Of a stretch of 28,129 nucleotides of DNA, positions 13,875-21,559 are shown in pieces (position 1 is the first letter of the stretch; every line of letters begins with the position of its first letter). The notes under the pieces were generated by a model. It worked only from the letters and a program-made list of their open reading frames with translations, ran no database searches and had not been told where the DNA came from. The position numbers and the translations under genes were made by a program. Source of the stretch: Clostridia bacterium (lineage in GTDB: Bacteria > Bacillota_A > Clostridia > Christensenellales > Aristaeellaceae); NCBI GenBank assembly GCA_017481065.1, contig JAFUPT010000079.1:1-28129 (forward strand), written 5' to 3'.

Positions 13875-15341
13875 TCACATCAGGCTCAGCATCCTCTGGT
13901 ATGCGGCCTCCCATTCGGGGGTATGGTTGGGGGTATATTCGTTTACATCCTCGCTGTTGCGCACCACGCGGCGCAGATCATCGATATCCTTCACGGCGCC
14001 GAGGGCCATGGCCTGGGAGAGCAGGTTGCCGATGGCAGCGCCTTCCACGGGGCCGGTGATCACGGGGCGATCGAGGGAATCGGCGGCCATCTGGTTGAGC
14101 AGCTTATTCTGGATGCCGCCGCCCACGATATTCAGGGTATCGATGCGCTTGCCCTTGATTTCCTCAAGGCGCTCAAGGGCCCAGCGATATTTCAGGGCGA
14201 GGGATTCATAGATACAGCGGGCAACCTGGCCCACGGTGGTGGGAACCGGCTGGCCGGTGCGCTCGCAGTAGGCCTGAATCTTCTTTTCCATGTTGCCGCC
14301 GGCGAAGAACTCGCCGTAATCCGGGTCGATCACGGAGCGGAAGGGCTCGGCCTTCTGGGCTTCGATCACAATATCATTCCAGGAATAATTCTTGCCTTCC
14401 TTGATCCACTGGCGGCGGCATTCCTGGATGAGCCACAGGCCCATGATGTTCTTCAGCGGGCGGAAGCCGCGCTGGATGGTACCCTCATTGGAGAAATTGG
14501 AATCGCGCACCTCGGGAGTGAGGATGGGCTGATCCACTTCCACGCCGAAGAGGGACCAGGTGCCGCTGGAGCAGAAGGCGAAGCTGCCGCTGCCGGGAAT
14601 GGCTGCCACGGCGGAGGCGGTATCATGGGTGCCAACTGCGGCGAAGGCGGCGGCATTGATGCCCAGCTCCTCGCAGAGCTCGGGACGCAGGTGGCCGCGC
14701 ACGGTGCTGGCATAATCGATGGGCGCGAATATCTTCTCCGGCAGGCCCAGCTCGCGGATGGTCTCCCAATCCCAATCCATGGTGGAGGGATTGAAGAGCA
14801 TGGAGGTGGTTGCCTCGGTATATTCATTGTTCTTCTCGCCGGTGAGGAAATAGCCCAGCAGGTCCGGCATGAAGAGCAGGGTTTCGGCATTTTCCAGCGC
14901 CACATCGCCCTCTGCCTTGCGGCGGTAGAGCTGGTAGATGGTGTTGAAATTCATGGTGGCGATGCCGGTGCGGTCAAAGAGGGTATGGTGGGGCACGATT
15001 TCCCAAACGCGGTTCATATCCTCATCCACGGCGAGGCGATAGGAGCGGGGATTGCCCAGCAGGTGGCCATTCTTATCCAGCAGGCCATAGTCCACGCCCC
15101 AGGTATCGATGCCGCAGCAATCCAGATCGCCGTAGCCGCCATTTTTGAAGGCCAGCAGGCCCTGCTTGAGCTGATTATAGAGATAGGGCAGATCCCAGTA
15201 ATATACGCCGTTCATCTCCACATAATTGTTTTCGAAGCGGTGCAGCTCCTTCATTTCCAGCTTATCGCCGTCAAACTGGCCCAGGATGGCGCGGCCATTG
15301 CTGGCGCCGAGGTCAAATGCGAGAAGGTTGAGCTTCTTCAT
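13875..15341 (-). CDS. rhaB: rhamnulokinase (FGGY family)
   Basis: 488 aa, with GGAGGAAA 6-13 bp before ATG 15341. RhaB phosphorylates L-rhamnulose at O-1 with ATP in the cytoplasm. The N-terminal phosphate-binding strand is LLAFDLGASNGRAI (residues 6-19), GIDTWGVDYGLLD is at 78-90, the catalytic base is Asp240 in GTHDTASAVAAIP (237-249), and the C-terminal ATP-binding part has LNIVGGGIQNKLLNQMAAD. Length is normal. It lies 13 bp after rhaA and is certainly in the same operon. No separate fuculokinase exists in the window, so this enzyme may also take L-fuculose, but that is speculation. Confidence 0.92.
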   Translation of the reverse strand: MKKLNLLAFDLGASNGRAILGQFDGDKLEMKELHRFENNYVEMNGVYYWDLPYLYNQLKQGLLAFKNGGYGDLDCCGIDTWGVDYGLLDKNGHLLGNPRSYRLAVDEDMNRVWEIVPHHTLFDRTGIATMNFNTIYQLYRRKAEGDVALENAETLLFMPDLLGYFLTGEKNNEYTEATTSMLFNPSTMDWDWETIRELGLPEKIFAPIDYASTVRGHLRPELCEELGINAAAFAAVGTHDTASAVAAIPGSGSFAFCSSGTWSLFGVEVDQPILTPEVRDSNFSNEGTIQRGFRPLKNIMGLWLIQECRRQWIKEGKNYSWNDIVIEAQKAEPFRSVIDPDYGEFFAGGNMEKKIQAYCERTGQPVPTTVGQVARCIYESLALKYRWALERLEEIKGKRIDTLNIVGGGIQNKLLNQMAADSLDRPVITGPVEGAAIGNLLSQAMALGAVKDIDDLRRVVRNSEDVNEYTPNHTPEWEAAYQRMLSLM

Positions 15342-15354
15342 GGTATTTCCTCCA

Positions 15355-16617
15355 TTAGCGCTTGGACAGCACTTCTGCCTCGTACTGCTTCACCTGCTTC
15401 AGCCAATCCATGCCCACGGGCATGCCGTTCTTCATGCAGTAATAATCCCAGATTGCGCCGGCGGGCATGCTCTTGCGCTCCTCCAGCATCGCGAGGCGGG
15501 TGGTGTAATCGCCCTCGGTTTCGGCCTTCTGCATGGCCTTGTAATCTGCCAGGCAGGCGTTCAGCAGGGCCTTGCGGGCATTGCGCATGCCGATTGCCCA
15601 GCAGGCGATGCGGTTGATGGAAGCATCGAAGTAATCCAGGCCGATGAAGGTGCGATCCTGATAATCATTGAAGATGATTTCATCCATGATCTTCTGCAGT
15701 TCATCATCCAGGGCAACTACATGGTCGCTGTCCCAGCGGACGGGGCGGGATACATGCAGGATGGTGGAATCCACAAAGTTGAGCACGGCGCTCATCTTGG
15801 CGGAGATCACCTCGGTGGGATGGAAGTGGCCGGCGTCCAGGGTGTAGCACAGGCCGTTCTTGATGGCGTAGCCCATGGAGAATTCATGGCTGGCCACGGT
15901 GAAGGATTCCACGCCGATGCCGAAGAGCTTAGATTCCAGGCCGCAGGGAACATCCTTCTGGCTGATGCTCTTATCTGCAAAGATTTCATCCAGGGAAGCG
16001 GTCATGCGCTCGCGGAAGGCGCGGCTGCCAACGATGGTATCCTTCATGCCATCGGGCATCCAATAGTTGATGGCGCAGGGTTGGCCCAGTTGCTTGGCAA
16101 ATTCATTGCCGATTTCGCGGCAGCGCTTGCCATGCTCGATCCAGAACTTGCGCACATCATCCTTGGGGCTGGACAGGGAGAGATCGCCATCCATCATGGG
16201 ATGGGCGAAGTAGGTGGGGTTGAAATCCAGGCCCACGCCCTTCTCCTTGGCCCAATCCACCCAGTTCTGGAACTCGGCGATGGTATATGCATCGCGGTCG
16301 ATCTTCTTGCCGTTCTTTTCGGCATAGGAAGCATGCAGGTTCAGCTTGGTGGCGCCGGGAATCATGGTGCGGGCGAAATCGATATCTGCGCGCAGCTCCT
16401 CGGCATTGCGGGCGCGGCCGGGATAGTTGCCGGTGGTCTGGATACCGCCGGTGAGGCTATCGGAACCATCGAAGCCGATAACATCGTCGCCCTGCCAGCA
16501 GTGCATGGAAACGGGGATGGCGTCTGCCTTGGCGATGGCTGCTTCTACATCGATGCCAGCAGCGGCATAAACTTCCTTGGCATATTCAAAACCCGAAAGG
16601 ATCAGTTTCTCGTTCAT
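15355..16617 (-). CDS. rhaA: L-rhamnose isomerase
   Basis: 420 aa, GGAGGAA 6-12 bp before ATG 16617. It converts L-rhamnose to L-rhamnulose with a divalent metal. Landmarks: PVSMHCWQGDDVIGFD (residues 35-50), TTGNYPGRARNAEEL (61-75), LNLHASYAE (92-100), LDFNPTYFAHPMM (130-142), and the metal region YTLDAGHFHPTEVI (258-271). This is the family pattern and a full-length protein. It is the first gene of the rhaA-rhaB unit, with a strong promoter at 16651-16679. An AraC-type regulator is encoded 160 bp upstream on the same strand and is the obvious candidate activator. Confidence 0.94.
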   Translation of the reverse strand: MNEKLILSGFEYAKEVYAAAGIDVEAAIAKADAIPVSMHCWQGDDVIGFDGSDSLTGGIQTTGNYPGRARNAEELRADIDFARTMIPGATKLNLHASYAEKNGKKIDRDAYTIAEFQNWVDWAKEKGVGLDFNPTYFAHPMMDGDLSLSSPKDDVRKFWIEHGKRCREIGNEFAKQLGQPCAINYWMPDGMKDTIVGSRAFRERMTASLDEIFADKSISQKDVPCGLESKLFGIGVESFTVASHEFSMGYAIKNGLCYTLDAGHFHPTEVISAKMSAVLNFVDSTILHVSRPVRWDSDHVVALDDELQKIMDEIIFNDYQDRTFIGLDYFDASINRIACWAIGMRNARKALLNACLADYKAMQKAETEGDYTTRLAMLEERKSMPAGAIWDYYCMKNGMPVGMDWLKQVKQYEAEVLSKR

Positions 16618-16650
16618 GTAAATTCCTCCGTAGCATAATTTGTTGATTCT

Positions 16651-16679
16651 ATTATATGATTTTTACTTTACGCCGTCAA
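16651..16679 (-). promoter_or_regulatory. sigma-A promoter of rhaAB
   Basis: Minus strand TTGACG (16674-16679), a 17-bp spacer and a perfect TATAAT (16651-16656), 33 bp upstream of the rhaA ATG. It is strong enough to work without an activator, so a repressing or modulating role for the AraC protein is possible. Confidence 0.85.
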
Positions 16680-16730
16680 TGTACAAAAACCAGCTTGGCA
16701 AGATAACGTAATTTCTTCCCAATCCTGCGT

Positions 16731-16768
16731 AAAAAGCCTTGGTTTTCGGGAACAGCGCCCTGCCCAAG
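16731..16768 (-). terminator. possible weak terminator of the araC-type gene
   Basis: On the minus strand CTTGG and CCAAG pair around an inner GGG/CCC, followed by GC and five T. The stem is imperfect. Confidence 0.35.
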
Positions 16769-16779
16769 ATAAAGGAGCT

Positions 16780-17652
16780 TTATTCCTTATTCCCCGCCTC
16801 CAGCAGCTTCATCTTATACTGCTTGGGCGTGGTGCCCTTGTACTTGCGGAACTGCTTGATAAAGGCGCTGGAATCGGCAAAGCCGCAGTGCACGGCCACC
16901 TCGGCAACATTCATATCGGCGTTTACGAGGAAGTGGGCGGCGCACTCGATACGGTAGTAATTCAGGTAATCAATGGGCGAGCGATGCACGATTGCCCGGA
17001 AGTAGCGGCAGAAATACTTCGGGGAGAAGCCGGTGAGCCGGGCGAGGGTATCGAGAGAGATGTGCTGGCCGTAGTGCTGCTCGATGTATTCAAGCGCCGG
17101 CTTCAATTGCTCGGCCTTCTGCCATGTGCGCTCGGAAACGGTGTGCAGCTGGGCGGTATTGATATTCTGCAATTGGCCGCTCAGGAAATGGGCCACCGCC
17201 GCCAGCATGCGCAGCTCGCGGCCCTGGAAGCCGGCCCTTGCCAGGGAGAACAATTCCTCCACCGTCGCGGCAAAGATGGGATCGGCCAAGATTGCACTAT
17301 TTTTCAAATAAAAATTATTGCGCAGCAGCGGGCGCAGGCCGGTGCGGCAGGATTCCACATTGGGCATCAGCGCCTGCGGATCAAAAACGATGCATTCATA
17401 CACGCATTTCTCCGGCTCGCCGCCATGAATCACGCCGCCGCTGATGGTCATCAGGTCTCCCGCGCCCATTTCAATCTCGCCTTCATCCAGGTAGATGCGT
17501 ATGCTGCCCCGGTGTACGCGGATGATTTCCATCTCCTTATGCCAATGCATGGGCATGCGGTAGCGGGGATAATCCTCGTCCACAAAGTAATGCGCCAGCG
17601 GAAAATCGCCGGTGCGATGCTGAATTTGCTCATGATAATCCAGATAATGCAT
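16780..17652 (-). CDS. AraC-family transcriptional regulator of the rhamnose/fucose locus
   Basis: 290 aa with GGAGG 10 bp before ATG 17652. The N-terminal half (about 20-110) is a cupin sugar-sensing domain: MPMHWHKEMEIIRVHRGS has the typical HWHxxxE core, followed by GDLMTISGGVIHGGEP. The C-terminal half (about 186-282) holds two helix-turn-helix motifs: ISLDTLARLTGFSPKYFCRYF and MNVAEVAVHCGFADSSAFIK, ending with FRKYKGTTPKQYK, the AraC/XylS signature. It lies between rhaAB (same strand, downstream) and fucI (divergent, upstream), so it probably controls both in response to rhamnose, fucose or their ketoses. The effector is inferred from context only. Its own promoter is at 17700-17729. Confidence 0.88.
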   Translation of the reverse strand: MHYLDYHEQIQHRTGDFPLAHYFVDEDYPRYRMPMHWHKEMEIIRVHRGSIRIYLDEGEIEMGAGDLMTISGGVIHGGEPEKCVYECIVFDPQALMPNVESCRTGLRPLLRNNFYLKNSAILADPIFAATVEELFSLARAGFQGRELRMLAAVAHFLSGQLQNINTAQLHTVSERTWQKAEQLKPALEYIEQHYGQHISLDTLARLTGFSPKYFCRYFRAIVHRSPIDYLNYYRIECAAHFLVNADMNVAEVAVHCGFADSSAFIKQFRKYKGTTPKQYKMKLLEAGNKE

Positions 17653-17699
17653 GGAAGATACCTCCTGAGCTTATGGTGAAGATATTACCACTTTCCGTG

Positions 17700-17729
17700 A
17701 TTATACCACAATACACATGTGAAAATCAA
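17700..17729 (-). promoter_or_regulatory. promoter of the araC-type gene and palindromes in the araC-fucI divergent region
   Basis: Minus strand TTGATT (17724-17729), an 18-bp spacer and a perfect TATAAT (17700-17705). The same 147-bp divergent region (17653-17799) holds a perfect CACATGTG at 17715-17722 and a 7-bp inverted pair CACAATA / TATTGTG at 17707-17713 and 17735-17741, candidate regulator sites. For fucI a TATAAT at 17778-17783 is too close to the ribosome binding site to be useful; a TATATT at 17733-17738 without a good -35 would fit an activator-dependent promoter. Confidence 0.6.
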
Positions 17730-17799
17730 TGTTATATTGTGATTAAATCGAGATACTAGGTTTAACCTTAGTGCGAATATAATTTAGGAGGAAAACATA

Positions 17800-19602
17800 A
17801 TGGCAAAGAACAGACTCATCGGCGATTATCCGGTAATCGGCATTCGCCCGACCATCGATGGCCGCCGCGGACCCCTGAAGGTTCGTGAAAGCCTGGAAGA
17901 GCAGACCATGGGCATGGCCCAGGCCGCCAAGAAGCTCTTCGAAGAAAACCTGTGCTATTCCAACGGCGAGCCCGTGAAGGTTATCATTGCTGACACCACC
18001 ATCGGCCGCGTAGCCGAAGCTGCTGCCTGCGAAGACAAGTTCCGCAAGAACAACGTTGCCATCACCCTCACCGTTACCCCCTGCTGGTGCTACGGCTCCG
18101 AAACCATGGATATGGACCGCAACACCATCAAGGGCGTATGGGGCCTGAACGCCACCGAGCGTCCCGGCGCCGTATACCTGGCTTCCGTTCTGGCATCCCA
18201 CGCTCAGAAGGGCCTGCCGGCCTTCGGCATCTATGGCCACGATGTGCAGGATGCTGATGACGGCACCATCACCCCCGACGTTGAAGAAAAGCTGCTCCGC
18301 TTCGCCCGCGCCGCAGTTGCAGTTGCCACCATGCGCGGCAAGAGCTACCTGCAGATCGGTTCCGCCTGCATGGGCATCGGCGGCTCCATCATCGACAGCA
18401 AGTTCATCGAGGAATACCTGGGCATGCGCGTTGAATCCGTGGATGAGGTTGAAGTGATCCGCCGCATGAGCGAAGGCATCTATGATGAGGCCGAATACCA
18501 GAAGGCCCTGGCATGGACCAAGCAGTATGCAATCGAAGGCTTCGACAAGAACCCCGATTGGATGCAGCGCGACCGCGCCCGCAAGGACCAGGATTGGGAG
18601 TTCGTGGTAAAGATGATGTGCATCATCAAGGACCTGATGAACGGCAATCCCAACCTGCCGGAAGGCCGCGAAGAGGAAATGGTTGGCCACAACGCCATCG
18701 CAGCCGGCTTCCAGGGCCAGCGCCAGTGGACCGACTTCTATCCCAACTGCGACTTCCCCGAGGCTATGCTGAACACTTCCTTCGACTGGAACGGCGCTCG
18801 CGAGCCCTACATCCTGGCCACTGAGAACGACGTGCTCAACGGCCTGGGCATGCTCTTCATGAAGCTGCTCACCAACCGCGCCCAGATGTTCGCCGATGTG
18901 CGCACCTACTGGAGCCCCGAGGCAGTGAAGCGCGTGACCGGTTACGATATGGAAGGCAAGGCTGCTGAGAACGGCGGCATCATCCACCTGATCAACTCCG
19001 GCGCATGCTGCCTCGACGCCAACGGCCAGGCCAAGGACGAGAACGGCAACCGCCTGATGAAGAAGTGGTGGGAAGTTACCGAAGAGGACCAGAAGGCCAT
19101 CATGGCAAACACCACCTGGAACTATGCAGACGCCGGCTACTTCCGCGGCGGCGGATATTCCAGCCGCTTCGTGACCGATTGCGAAATGCCCGCCACCATG
19201 ATCCGCCTGAACCTGGTGGATGGCCTTGGCCCGGTGCTACAGATCGCCGAAGGCTGGACCGTTGAGCTGCCCGAAGAGGTTACCGATACCCTGTGGAAGC
19301 GCACCGACTACACCTGGCCCTGCACCTGGTTCGCACCCCGCTGCGACGGCAAGGAAGGCTCCGCTTTCAAGACCGCTTACGATGTAATGAACAACTGGGG
19401 CGCCAACCACGGCGCAATCAGCTATGGCCACATCGGCGCTGATATCATCACCATGTGCTCCATGCTGCGCATCCCGGTTTGCATGCACAACGTGCCCGCA
19501 GAGAAGATCTTCCGTCCCGCCGCTTGGAATGCATTCGGCATGGACAAGGAAGGCGCCGATTATCGCGCCTGCGCAAACTACGGCCCGTTCTACAAGAAGT
19601 AA
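17800..19602 (+). CDS. fucI: L-fucose isomerase
   Basis: 600 aa with AGGAGG 8-13 bp before ATG 17800. It converts L-fucose (and D-arabinose) to the ketose with Mn2+. Landmarks: [20 protein letters not shown] (residues 13-32), [16 protein letters not shown] (91-106), [16 protein letters not shown] (184-199), the metal ligands Glu342 (ILATENDV) and Asp366 (MFADVRTYW), and [20 protein letters not shown] (529-548), which contains the third, His, ligand. All expected active-site parts are present and the length matches the hexameric FucI family. It is divergent from the AraC-type regulator. No fuculokinase or fucose permease follows; the gene ends in island E. Confidence 0.95.
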   Translation: MAKNRLIGDYPVIGIRPTIDGRRGPLKVRESLEEQTMGMAQAAKKLFEENLCYSNGEPVKVIIADTTIGRVAEAAACEDKFRKNNVAITLTVTPCWCYGSETMDMDRNTIKGVWGLNATERPGAVYLASVLASHAQKGLPAFGIYGHDVQDADDGTITPDVEEKLLRFARAAVAVATMRGKSYLQIGSACMGIGGSIIDSKFIEEYLGMRVESVDEVEVIRRMSEGIYDEAEYQKALAWTKQYAIEGFDKNPDWMQRDRARKDQDWEFVVKMMCIIKDLMNGNPNLPEGREEEMVGHNAIAAGFQGQRQWTDFYPNCDFPEAMLNTSFDWNGAREPYILATENDVLNGLGMLFMKLLTNRAQMFADVRTYWSPEAVKRVTGYDMEGKAAENGGIIHLINSGACCLDANGQAKDENGNRLMKKWWEVTEEDQKAIMANTTWNYADAGYFRGGGYSSRFVTDCEMPATMIRLNLVDGLGPVLQIAEGWTVELPEEVTDTLWKRTDYTWPCTWFAPRCDGKEGSAFKTAYDVMNNWGANHGAISYGHIGADIITMCSMLRIPVCMHNVPAEKIFRPAAWNAFGMDKEGADYRACANYGPFYKK

Positions 19603-19611
19603 GGAATGTGG

Positions 19612-19660
19612 TCAGGGGCTCTCCCCTGAAACCACGCCAAGGGGAATGATTCCCCCTTGG
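19612..19660. repeat. repeat island E (modular palindromes after fucI)
   Basis: Modules: 19612-19629 (arm TCAGGGG, loop CTCT) and 19637-19660 (CCAAGGGG...CCCCTTGG around ATGAT). They are followed by two terminator stems and, at 19770-19820, GC-rich remnants. This matches the order palindrome - palindrome - terminator seen in islands A-D and F. Confidence 0.75.
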
Positions 19661-19672
19661 AACCCTATGCAA

Positions 19673-19704
19673 AAGAAAACCTGTCCGCCTGGACAGGTTT
19701 TCTT
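19673..19704. terminator. intrinsic terminator after fucI
   Basis: 14-bp perfect stem AAGAAAACCTGTCC with loop GCCT, complement ending TTTTCTT. Confidence 0.85.
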
Positions 19705-19733
19705 CATTTTTGAAAAGCGCATACACCAAAGTC

Positions 19734-19768
19734 AAAAAGCCTGTTCCAATGGAACGGGCTTTTTTTCG
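19734..19768. terminator. second intrinsic terminator after fucI
   Basis: 14-bp stem AAAAAGCCTGTTCC with one G-T pair and loop AAT, followed by a continuous T run. Confidence 0.85.
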
Positions 19769-19828
19769 AGGGTATCGGGGAAAATCATACCCCTGGCAGG
19801 GGTGTGGGGGGAGCATCCCCAAAAGAAA

Positions 19829-19858
19829 AACCCCGGATTGCTTTCGCAATCCGGAGTT
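19829..19858 (-). terminator. intrinsic terminator of the Cys-repeat gene pair
   Basis: 13-bp stem with one mismatch (core CCGGATTGC / GCAATCCGG, loop TTTC). On the minus strand it is followed by five T, 12 bp after the stop of the gene at 19871. Confidence 0.85.
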
Positions 19859-19870
19859 GCTACCGCTCAA

Positions 19871-21430
19871 TTAAGCAGTGTAAACGCCACCGCCAACAAC
19901 GGCGATTTCGGTCTCACCAAGGGTGAGGGTCATGCCGGTAACCACGTCAGTGATTTCCATCTCGATGCCGTCTTCGGCAACGATGGCTTCTGCGCTGGCG
20001 ATATCGGCGGTCATGTCAACCTTTACCTGGCAGCCGGCAACGCCTTCAGCGTTCACAGCATTGGGATCCAGGGTGACGATGTAGCCGGTCATGGTGGCCG
20101 GGAAAGCAGCCTTGATCTCGTCGATCAGCTCGCCTTCGAGGCTGATGAAGGGAACATCGATGTCGGTCTCGCCAACAACGAAGCAAATCTCTTCAATGCC
20201 TTCTGCCTTCAGCTCTTCGATCAGGGCCAGGGACAGGTGCAGCTCGCGGAGCTGATAGGTGCCGTCCTCAGCGGGCTTAGCGATGATGCACAGGTGCTTG
20301 CCTTCTGCATCCAGCTCGGCAGTGTAGGGCTTCTCAACGTCGTCCAGATCGGTCACGATGCTGCCATAGGGATTCAGTGCAACGTCAGCTGCAACTGCGT
20401 TCTCTACAACAACGTCGGTGTAATCGGTGCGGAAGTACTCGTCGCAGCCGGCGTTCACGCAAGCATACTCGGTGTAGCCACGCTTGGAGGCGGTGGGCTC
20501 CACAACACGCTTGTACCAGTCATGGCCGGTAGCTGCAACGATAGCCTGAGCCTTGAGCTCTACGCCGCAAACGCCGCAAACAGCGCCTTCGGCAAGGCCG
20601 GTCTCAGTGCAGGTGGGAGCAACAGCGGGAACAACCTTGGAGGTGTGGCCCTTTGCAGGAGCGGAAACATAGGGAGCTTCCTCATAGGTGCAAACGGAGC
20701 AAACCTTCTTGGACATTTCGGGGTTCACGCAATCAGCAGCAGACACCAGTTCAACAACGATGGTGTGATCGATGGGAGCGCCTTCGGTCCAAGTGTCCAG
20801 GATGGTGTCGCACTTGTCGCAGTACTCGTACATAACCTTTGCGGAGGTGCAGGTGGCCTCAGACTTCACGCCAACATTGTGGTTGTGGTTCAGGGCAGTG
20901 CCTTCGGTCCAGGTGTCGATAACGGTCTTGCAGCGAGAGCAGGTCTCGGTGTAGGTCTTGGCGTTCAGGCAGGTTGCTTCCTTCACGGATACAACATGAT
21001 CGTGGCCCAGAGCAGAACCAGAAGTGACGGTCTTGGAATAGTCACAGGTGGTGCAATACTCGCGGACAACAGCTGCTGCGGTGCAGGTAGCGCCAGAGAT
21101 GGTTTCGGTCTTGATGTTGTGGCCGGATACGGAACCACGGGATTCGGTCTTGGTCTGCTGGCAACGGCTGCAGGTCAGCTGGTAAACAGCTGCGGCCTGG
21201 CAAGTTGCATCAGAAACCTTCTTTTCGCTGCCCCAATCGTGGCCGAGCTCGGAACCGCTCTTCCAGGAATCAGTGAAGCCGCAGATGGTACAAGATTCGG
21301 TTACAACCGCAGGAGAAGTGCAGGTAGCGCCAGTAGTGGTGACGACCATGTTATGCGCACATTCTTCGGCAACTGCGAAGCCACATACCATCAGAAGCAC
21401 AGCGATGAAGACGATCAGAACTTTCTTCAT
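19871..21430 (-). CDS. secreted Cys-x(n)-Cys-x2-Cys repeat protein (519 aa)
   Basis: 519 aa from ATG 21430, with AGGAGGA 7 bp upstream. Residues 1-21 are a Sec signal peptide. About residues 22-340 hold eight repeats of roughly 35-45 residues, each with a T/D-C, then about 10-12 residues, C-x2-C and a later conserved Gly-His or similar (for example ATCTSPAVVTESCTICGF, ATCQAAAVYQLTCSRCQQ, ATCLNAKTYTETCSRCK). The last unit has PTA in place of PTC and a longer C-x3-GC. The tail (about 343-519) is Cys-poor, rich in Ile/Val/Glu/Asp and probably a separate beta-rich domain with no family recognised. The repeats match those of the giant protein just upstream, so the two are paralogues and probably co-transcribed. 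Three Cys plus His per unit could bind metal or form disulfides. Function unknown; exported. Confidence 0.85.
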   Translation of the reverse strand: MKKVLIVFIAVLLMVCGFAVAEECAHNMVVTTTGATCTSPAVVTESCTICGFTDSWKSGSELGHDWGSEKKVSDATCQAAAVYQLTCSRCQQTKTESRGSVSGHNIKTETISGATCTAAAVVREYCTTCDYSKTVTSGSALGHDHVVSVKEATCLNAKTYTETCSRCKTVIDTWTEGTALNHNHNVGVKSEATCTSAKVMYEYCDKCDTILDTWTEGAPIDHTIVVELVSAADCVNPEMSKKVCSVCTYEEAPYVSAPAKGHTSKVVPAVAPTCTETGLAEGAVCGVCGVELKAQAIVAATGHDWYKRVVEPTASKRGYTEYACVNAGCDEYFRTDYTDVVVENAVAADVALNPYGSIVTDLDDVEKPYTAELDAEGKHLCIIAKPAEDGTYQLRELHLSLALIEELKAEGIEEICFVVGETDIDVPFISLEGELIDEIKAAFPATMTGYIVTLDPNAVNAEGVAGCQVKVDMTADIASAEAIVAEDGIEMEITDVVTGMTLTLGETEIAVVGGGVYTA

Positions 21431-21466
21431 TGTGTTCCTCCTAATTATTACCATTCACAAAGAGGT

Positions 21467-21512
21467 GGGCGCTACGCAGCACACCCGGAGAACCGGAAAC
21501 TGCGCAGCGCCC
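21467..21512. other. large intercistronic stem-loop between the two Cys-repeat genes
   Basis: 13-bp stem (minus strand arm GGGCGCTGCGCAG, one G-T pair) closing an inner CCGG/TTCT/CCGG hairpin. No T-tract follows, so it is not a standard terminator. It sits 36 bp before the downstream start codon, outside the ribosome binding site. Two small CTAC/GTAG hairpins lie at 21523-21553. It may be an mRNA-processing, stability or partial-attenuation element that sets the ratio of the two proteins. Confidence 0.6.
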
Positions 21513-21559
21513 GAATTACAATTATGCTACTGCTTGTAGATAATTCTACTGTTCGTAGA

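Noticed and set aside
13923..16638. Long plus-strand frames (564 and 470 codons) opposite rhaB and rhaA
   Set aside because: Mirrors of well-recognised enzymes, codon-aligned antisense; no start signals or domain.
17778..17783. TATAAT as the -10 of fucI
   Set aside because: Transcription would start inside the ribosome binding site, and no -35 is present at 16-18 bp.
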